Part shown: one piece after another, positions 59,518 to 64,000 of the stretch
Layout: the number at the start of each line of letters is the position of its first letter
How positions within the stretch are numbered: the stretch's first letter is position 1
Assembly: GCF_036924745.1 (NCBI RefSeq)
Contig: NZ_JAZHSD010000001.1
Coordinates: 3,410,001 to 3,474,000, forward strand
Length of the DNA stretch: 64,000 nucleotides
Direction: 5' to 3'
Source of the DNA: Bradyrhizobium sp. AZCC 1693
GTDB taxonomy: Bacteria; Pseudomonadota; Alphaproteobacteria; Rhizobiales; Xanthobacteraceae
Made by a program: the position numbers and the translations under genes
Notes under the pieces: generated by a model
Database searches by the model: none
What the model was told of the DNA's origin: nothing
What the model saw: only the letters and a program-made list of their open reading frames with translations

Positions 59518-61835
59518 GCGACGGTCTGGAACAACGAATGGATCAAGCCCGGGAGGATTGGAGCCCGCACAGCGCGCATTGGGGCGCCTTCTCGGCACGA
59601 TGGAACGGCGCGACGCTGGATATCAAGCCTTACGAGGAGGATCCTGCGCCCTCCTCGATCCTGCAGAACTTCACCATGGCGATGCGCCACAAGGCCCGCA
59701 TCCTGCGGCCGATGGTGCGCAAGGCATGGCTGGACCAGAGCGCGCGCAGCGAGCGCACCTTCGACCAGAAATTCGTCGCATGCCCCTGGGACGAAGTTCT
59801 CGATCTGCTTGCGAATGAATTATCGCGGATCCGAAGCGAATTTGGCGCCGCAGCGGTCTTCGGCGGCTCCTATGGCTGGTCCAGCGCCGGACGTTTCCAC
59901 CACGCGCAGAGCCAGGTTCATCGCTTCCTGAACACGGCGTTCGGCGGCTATGTGCGCTCGGTGAACAGCTACAGCGCCGGCGCCTCAGCGGTGATCCTGC
60001 CGCATGTCCTCGGCAGCTACGAAGACGTCTCACGCCGAAACGTGACCTGGGATCAGGTCGCCGAACATACCGATACGGTGCTGGCCTTCGGCGGCATGGC
60101 GCTGAAAAACTCCGATGTCGCCAGCGGCGGCATCAGCCGGCATATCGAGCGCGACGCGATGCAGAAGGCTGCGCGACGCGGCGCGATATTCTACGGCATC
60201 ACGCCGTTGCGCGACGACATGCCGGGAGAAGCCGGCGCCCGGTGGCTGCCGATCAAGGTCGGCACCGACGTGGCGCTGATGCTGGCGCTCGCGCATACGC
60301 TGCGCGTCGAAAACCTGTGGGACAGCGCCTTTGTCGAGCGCTATTGCACCGGCTTCGACATTTTTGAACGCTATCTGCTCGGTCGCGACGACAATACGCC
60401 AAAGGACGCGGCGTGGGCTGCCGATATCACCGGCATTGCGGCCGGCACCATCGTCGACCTCGCCCGCCGGCTGCCGCGCGGGCGCACCTTGATCACGGTC
60501 TCGCATTCGCTGCAGCGGGCGCAATATGGTGAGCAGCCGGTGTGGATGGGCGCGGTGCTCGCGGCCATGCTTGGCCAGATCGGCCTGCCCGGCGGCGGGT
60601 ATAATTACGCGCTCGGTGCGCTCGGCCACACCGGCCGCCGGTTCAACGCGGTTCCGATTCCGACGCTGTCGCAAGGCAAGAACGGCACCGCCGATTTTAT
60701 CCCGGTCGCGCGCGTCGCCGACATGCTGCTGCATCCGGGCGAGAGCTTCGAATACAACGGCCGCTCGATGCGATATCCTGATATCAAGCTGGTCTATTGG
60801 GCGGGCGGCAACCCCTTCCATCATCACCAGGATATCAATCGGATGCGGCGCGCCTTCAATGTCCCGCAAACCATCGTCGTGCACGAGAGTGCCTGGACAC
60901 CGATGGCGAAGTTTGCCGACATCGTGCTGCCGGCGACCATGACGCTGGAGCGCGACGACATCGGCGCCGCCGCCACCGATCAAAGGCTGATCGCGATGCG
61001 CAGGGCTGTGGAGCCCGTCGGCGAAGCGCGCGACGATTTCGATATTTTTGCCGCGCTGTCGCGGCGGTTGGGCGTCGAACAGGCCTTCACGGAAGGTCGC
61101 GACACCAGACAATGGCTGGCCCATCTTTACGAGCCGACGCGGCGCGCGCTTGCCGATGCCGGTCATGATGCGCCTGACTTCGACGAGTTCTGGCAGCGCG
61201 GCGAACTCGCGCTGCCGTCCGCTCCCGATGACGGCGGCTTCCTGCGCGCCTTCCGCAACGATCCCGTCAAGAACAAGCTGCCGACGCCAAGCGGCAAGAT
61301 CGAGATCTATTCGAAAGCCATCGCAGGCTTCGGTTACGACGATTGCCCGCCGCACCCGGCATGGCTGCCGTCGACCGAGCCGCCGGATTCGCGCCATCCG
61401 CTGACGCTGATCGCCAACCAGCCGGCGACCCGGCTGCACAGCCAGCTCGACTTCGGCGCCTACAGCCAGTCCAGGAAAATCGCCGGCCGCGAAGCCGTCC
61501 GTCTCAACCCCGTCGATGCCGCGCGCCGCGGCATCGCCGATGGCGACATCGTCCGCCTGTTCAACGATCGCGGCGCGTGCCTGGCCGCCGCTGCGGTCAC
61601 AGATGACGTCATGCCCGGCGTGGTGCAATTGTCCACCGGCGCCTGGTACGATCCGCAAGCCGGCGCGGCCGAACATCCGCTCTGCGTCCACGGCAATCCG
61701 AACGTGCTCACCCGTGACATCGGCACCTCGCGATTAGCGCAAGGTTGCTGCGGTCAGGTGACGGTGGTCGAATGCGAGAAATATCAGGGAGCGCTGCCGT
61801 CCATCCGCGCCTTCGATCCTCCGGATCAAGGGTGA
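59514..61835 (+). CDS. Molybdopterin oxidoreductase, BisC/DMSO reductase type
   Basis: A 773-residue Mo-bisMGD enzyme of the DMSO reductase family. FGGSYGWSSAGRFHHAQSQV (about 116-135) carries the SYGW motif whose Ser is the Mo ligand in DMSO/TMAO/biotin sulfoxide reductases. No N-terminal 4Fe-4S cysteines and no Tat signal are seen, so it is probably cytoplasmic and BisC-like. The C-terminal pterin-binding domain includes LTLIANQPATRLHSQLDFGA. Substrates may be biotin sulfoxide or other S/N-oxides. ATG 59514 is coupled to the XRE-cupin gene. Confidence 0.92.
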   Translation: MSDGLEQRMDQAREDWSPHSAHWGAFSARWNGATLDIKPYEEDPAPSSILQNFTMAMRHKARILRPMVRKAWLDQSARSERTFDQKFVACPWDEVLDLLANELSRIRSEFGAAAVFGGSYGWSSAGRFHHAQSQVHRFLNTAFGGYVRSVNSYSAGASAVILPHVLGSYEDVSRRNVTWDQVAEHTDTVLAFGGMALKNSDVASGGISRHIERDAMQKAARRGAIFYGITPLRDDMPGEAGARWLPIKVGTDVALMLALAHTLRVENLWDSAFVERYCTGFDIFERYLLGRDDNTPKDAAWAADITGIAAGTIVDLARRLPRGRTLITVSHSLQRAQYGEQPVWMGAVLAAMLGQIGLPGGGYNYALGALGHTGRRFNAVPIPTLSQGKNGTADFIPVARVADMLLHPGESFEYNGRSMRYPDIKLVYWAGGNPFHHHQDINRMRRAFNVPQTIVVHESAWTPMAKFADIVLPATMTLERDDIGAAATDQRLIAMRRAVEPVGEARDDFDIFAALSRRLGVEQAFTEGRDTRQWLAHLYEPTRRALADAGHDAPDFDEFWQRGELALPSAPDDGGFLRAFRNDPVKNKLPTPSGKIEIYSKAIAGFGYDDCPPHPAWLPSTEPPDSRHPLTLIANQPATRLHSQLDFGAYSQSRKIAGREAVRLNPVDAARRGIADGDIVRLFNDRGACLAAAAVTDDVMPGVVQLSTGAWYDPQAGAAEHPLCVHGNPNVLTRDIGTSRLAQGCCGQVTVVECEKYQGALPSIRAFDPPDQG

Positions 61836-61994
61836 TGCAGAGGCAACGACGACACTCCGCATACCCGGGAACTTCGTGAAAGAATTTAGACATACCCGAA
61901 TGAAATCGAAAATCCGAACTTAGGTTTGTCGATTCAGACGCCGTCAATCCCTGCGGCCTAAGCTTCCCGGGCATGAGTACATCAGGAGCTGAGC

Positions 61995-62339
61995 ATGCCG
62001 AACCGAGGGAAGCACGGGAAAGCACGAGCCGCTGCCGCCGAAGCCCGAGAAGATATCATGAGCTCGGCTGCCTTAAGCGCCATGAGTGCGGGCGCCGTCA
62101 ATGCCATGGCGGCGGTAGGCGCCGCCGTCATCAAGCTGCACAAGGAGATGGTGGACAAAGAGCCGGAATGGTTCTGGAACCTGTTCGCGAAGTGCGAGGC
62201 CAAGGCCGCACGCATCGCCGGGCAGGCCGCGCACATACCACGCTCCAATGGCGACGCCACATTCATTGAGGTCTACGCCAGGACCCTGCCGGAGCTGGTG
62301 AAGAAGGCGCTAAGCGCCCACGAGCAGGCCATGCACTGA
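61995..62339 (+). CDS. Small helical hypothetical protein
   Basis: I do not recognise this 114-residue protein. It is Ala-rich and helical (SSAALSAMSAGAVNAMAAVG, AAVIKLHKEMVDKEPEWFW), with a basic N-terminus (PNRGKHGKARAAAAEAREDI) and no signal peptide. AGGAGCTGAGC precedes the ATG. Phasin-like proteins have similar composition, but the PHA-associated pattern is not clear. It stands alone between the Mo reductase and a repeat. The gap 61836-61994 contains two CATACCCG octamers (near 61860 and 61890) but no clear promoter. Confidence 0.65.
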   Translation: MPNRGKHGKARAAAAEAREDIMSSAALSAMSAGAVNAMAAVGAAVIKLHKEMVDKEPEWFWNLFAKCEAKAARIAGQAAHIPRSNGDATFIEVYARTLPELVKKALSAHEQAMH

Positions 62340-62374
62340 GTGAAACTCGGCGCGTCTCGCGTAAGGCATGGGTG

Positions 62375-62446
62375 CGCGGAGAGTCCTCCCTCACCCCGTC
62401 GCTTCGTGCCTCTCTCCCCGCGCGTGGTGAGAGGCTGGGCACGGCC
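62375..62446. repeat. REP-like block (CTCACCCCGTCGCTTCGTGC family)
   Basis: A short GC-rich dispersed-repeat block contains CTCACCCC, CTCTCCCCGCGCG and GTGAGAGGC. Complementary CCTCAC / GTGAGAGG segments give local hairpin potential. It ends where the dadA-end remnant begins. Confidence 0.5.
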
Positions 62447-62488
62447 TCACCCGAACCGGTGATCGTACCGGCTCACCACGAGCTCACT
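62447..62488 (-). pseudogene. Remnant of a dadA 3' end (direct repeat copy)
   Basis: Read leftward this encodes [17 protein letters not shown], matching [17 protein letters not shown] of the dadA gene ending at 63693. By eye 37 of 42 bases agree, stop codon included. Only this 3' piece is present; the ligase gene lies between it and the real dadA end. Confidence 0.8.
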
Positions 62489-62512
62489 AGGGAACGCTCA
62501 TCGCTCGGCAGC

Positions 62513-63637
62513 TCAAGCGCCCCTCTCCACCGGATGTTGCCGCCGCGCGTGCCGGGAGAGTGCGTGAGCGATCAGAATATCCATCAAATCGGATTGTGAA
62601 ACTCCGGACGCCTCCCAGAGCTTTGGATACATGCTGATTGAAGTAAAGCCGGGCAGTGTGTTTACTTCGTTCACGAAGATTTCTTCGCCTTTGAGGAAAA
62701 AGTCGACACGAGCCAGACCACCGCAGCCAAGGACCTGAAATGTCTTGATGGCAAGCTGCTGGATGCACTCCGTGCGTTCAGGCGGAACATCTGCGGGAAT
62801 GATGAGTCTGGCTCCCTTTGAATCGGTATATTTTGCTTCATAAGAATAAAAGCCATGCCTGTCGGCTGGCACGATTTCGCCGAGGGACGAGGCGCGAACA
62901 TAGCCTTTCTCGTCTTCGAGTACGGAGCACTCAATCTCGCGTGCGTGATCGATGCATCGTTCTGCAAGAATCTTGCAGTCAAACCGAAAAGCGAATGCGC
63001 ACGACTGAGCGAACTCCTCCGCAGACCGTGCGCGCGATATGCCTACGGACGATCCCAGATTAGCTGGTTTGACAAATACGTCTGAGCTACCGACCGCACG
63101 AACGACAGTCGCGTAATCAAGAGGGGTTTGAGCCGTCAACGTAGCGAAAGGCACGACGGGAAGGCCAGCATCCCGTGCCAGTCGCTTTGCGACGTCCTTG
63201 TCCATAGCGGCTGCGGATCCCATCACCGAAGATCCGACATAAGGCACGTCGGCGAGCTCAAGCGCGCCTTGGATCGTTCCATCTTCACCGTTTGGCCCGT
63301 GCAATACCGGGAAGATGACATCAACATGGGGAGCGGCGCCCTTTTGCTCGCCCTCAGCGAACCGCAACAGTTGTCCTTTCCCGCCGGGCACGAGGGCGAG
63401 CGGAACGCCATCCTCCGAGATGGTAATCGCCGCTGCGCCCGTTCCGGCTCCGTTTCCGGCGTTGCACAGCAACCAGCGGCCGTCCCTGGCCAGACCAATC
63501 AACACGATATTGTATTTGGCGGGGTCGAGAGCTCGCAACACGTTCGCCGCGGACGCCCTTGAGACCTCGTGCTCCGCTGAACGCCCCCCGAACAATAGTC
63601 CCACGGTGATCTTAGGAAGCCGCTCCGACATCGTCAT
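62513..63637 (-). CDS. ddl: D-alanine--D-alanine ligase
   Basis: A 374-residue ATP-grasp ligase joining two D-Ala for peptidoglycan. Markers: LLFGGRSAEHEVSRASA, HGPNGEDGTIQGALEL, FVKPANLGSSVGISRA, IECSVLEDEKG, GGLARVDFFL and NEVNTLPGFTSISMYP. The loop FYSYEAKYTD has the Tyr expected of D-Ala-D-Ala rather than D-Ala-D-Lac ligases. Its sequence is visibly more AT-rich than its neighbours in parts (62820-62850, 63000-63080). It is bracketed by the dadA 3' end and a second copy of it, suggesting acquisition. Alphaproteobacteria normally carry ddl in the division cluster, so this is probably an extra copy. Confidence 0.93.
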   Translation of the reverse strand: MTMSERLPKITVGLLFGGRSAEHEVSRASAANVLRALDPAKYNIVLIGLARDGRWLLCNAGNGAGTGAAAITISEDGVPLALVPGGKGQLLRFAEGEQKGAAPHVDVIFPVLHGPNGEDGTIQGALELADVPYVGSSVMGSAAAMDKDVAKRLARDAGLPVVPFATLTAQTPLDYATVVRAVGSSDVFVKPANLGSSVGISRARSAEEFAQSCAFAFRFDCKILAERCIDHAREIECSVLEDEKGYVRASSLGEIVPADRHGFYSYEAKYTDSKGARLIIPADVPPERTECIQQLAIKTFQVLGCGGLARVDFFLKGEEIFVNEVNTLPGFTSISMYPKLWEASGVSQSDLMDILIAHALSRHARRQHPVERGA

Positions 63638-63692
63638 CCACCCTCAGTTGCCCATCTTCATCGACCGTGGCGTCCCGGAATGGTTGATGAAA

Positions 63693-64000
63693 TCACCCGA
63701 ACCGGTGATCGTAGCGGCTCACCGTGAGTTCGCTCACGTCGATATCCGGCTTCCGGCCCGACATCAAATCCGCAAGCACCCTCCCCGAACCGCAGGCCAT
63801 GGTCCAGCCGAGCGTGCCGTGGCCGGTGTTGAGATGCAAATTGCTGTAGCGCGTGGCGCCGATGATCGGCGGCCCGTCGGGGGTCATCGGGCGCAGGCCG
63901 CACCAGAAGCTGGCTTTGCTCAAGTCCCCGCCGCGCGGAAACATGTCGGTCAGCGAATGATCGAGCGTCGCGCGCCGCGCCGCATCGAGCGTATCGGAAT
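63693..64000 (-). CDS. dadA: D-amino acid dehydrogenase, C-terminal part (5' end outside window)
   Basis: The last 102 codons of a flavin D-amino acid dehydrogenase small subunit: [40 protein letters not shown] and [20 protein letters not shown], all DadA signatures, ending SRYDHRFG. DadA oxidises D-alanine and other D-amino acids to 2-oxo acids at the membrane. The gene runs leftward and its start lies beyond the right edge. The neighbouring ligase also uses D-Ala. Its final 42 bp are duplicated at 62447-62488. Confidence 0.95.
   Translation of the reverse strand, partial: SDTLDAARRATLDHSLTDMFPRGGDLSKASFWCGLRPMTPDGPPIIGATRYSNLHLNTGHGTLGWTMACGSGRVLADLMSGRKPDIDVSELTVSRYDHRFG

Noticed and set aside
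61868..61900. GGAAC box as an EcfG (general stress) promoter
   Set aside because: No CGTT-type -10 occurs at the required 16-17 bp spacing.
62513..63637. Ligase as a VanA-type D-Ala-D-Lac enzyme
   Set aside because: The specificity loop reads FYSYEAKY, with the Tyr of normal D-Ala-D-Ala ligases, and no vanH or vanX is adjacent.

Overview
The window is high-GC DNA, almost fully coding on both strands, and most likely chromosomal DNA of a Bradyrhizobium-like alphaproteobacterium. The evidence is gene content (DUF1236 protein, duplicated branched-chain-type ABC genes, many Mo and flavin oxidoreductases) and intergenic palindromes of Rhizobiales type, such as the element at 5671-5776. No rRNA, tRNA, CRISPR array or prophage was seen.

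Region 1 (1-4919) handles amino sugars and muramic acid. A divergent aspartokinase-family gene and nagA run left; a GlcNAc-type kinase, murQ and a SIS-domain deaminase/isomerase run right from a shared intergenic region. Region 2 (5008-10141) carries upp, a DUF1688/URC4 gene and a GTP-cyclohydrolase-II-like URC1 gene, the signature of the URC uracil-degradation pathway. Divergent to them are a small unknown gene, the 3' remnant of a Zn-dependent amidohydrolase and a PyrC-type dihydroorotase. An XRE regulator and a DUF2066 lipo/secretory protein follow (10303-12316).

Region 3 (12845-35968) is about 23 kb, almost all on the plus strand, and looks like one catabolic unit. It contains a Liv-type binding protein, an AraC regulator, two permeases and two ATPases. 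The second ATPase is fused to a Tm-1-like (UPF0261) domain and is followed by the TIM-barrel Tm-1 partner. Next come a 963-residue flotillin-like protein with 44-residue repeats, two SRPBCC proteins, and a CoxMSL-type molybdenum hydroxylase whose large subunit is split. MoxR/VWA (CoxD/CoxE-like) maturation genes, an amidohydrolase, an AHL-lactonase-like hydrolase, an SMP-30::cysteine-hydrolase fusion, an azoreductase and a quinone-oxidoreductase-type dehydrogenase complete it. I infer uptake and oxidative then hydrolytic breakdown of an unidentified cyclic substrate; this is the best candidate for an undescribed system.

Region 4 (35969-39360) looks acquired. A desaturase and a Coq4-like gene lie between two copies of the dehydrogenase 3' end, followed by a complete IS element with long inverted ends. 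Region 5 (39600-43747) is a MacAB/Lol-like export system. Region 6 (44241-53601) mixes a Baeyer-Villiger-type monooxygenase::esterase fusion (frameshifted), an NTF2-like protein, an ATC-hydrolase-like protein, a PhyH dioxygenase, a second monooxygenase, and a divergent ChaC / gamma-glutamyltransferase pair. Region 7 (53774-61835) has a DUF1236 protein, an amine/amino-acid oxidase with its polar amino-acid ABC transporter, a divergent XRE-cupin regulator with two matching operator-like dyads, and a BisC-type Mo reductase. Region 8 (61995-64000) has a small unknown gene, a D-Ala-D-Ala ligase and the 3' end of dadA. The ligase lies between the dadA 3' end and a second copy of that end, the same architecture as in region 4.

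All functional names come from motif and family recognition by eye; no database search was run.
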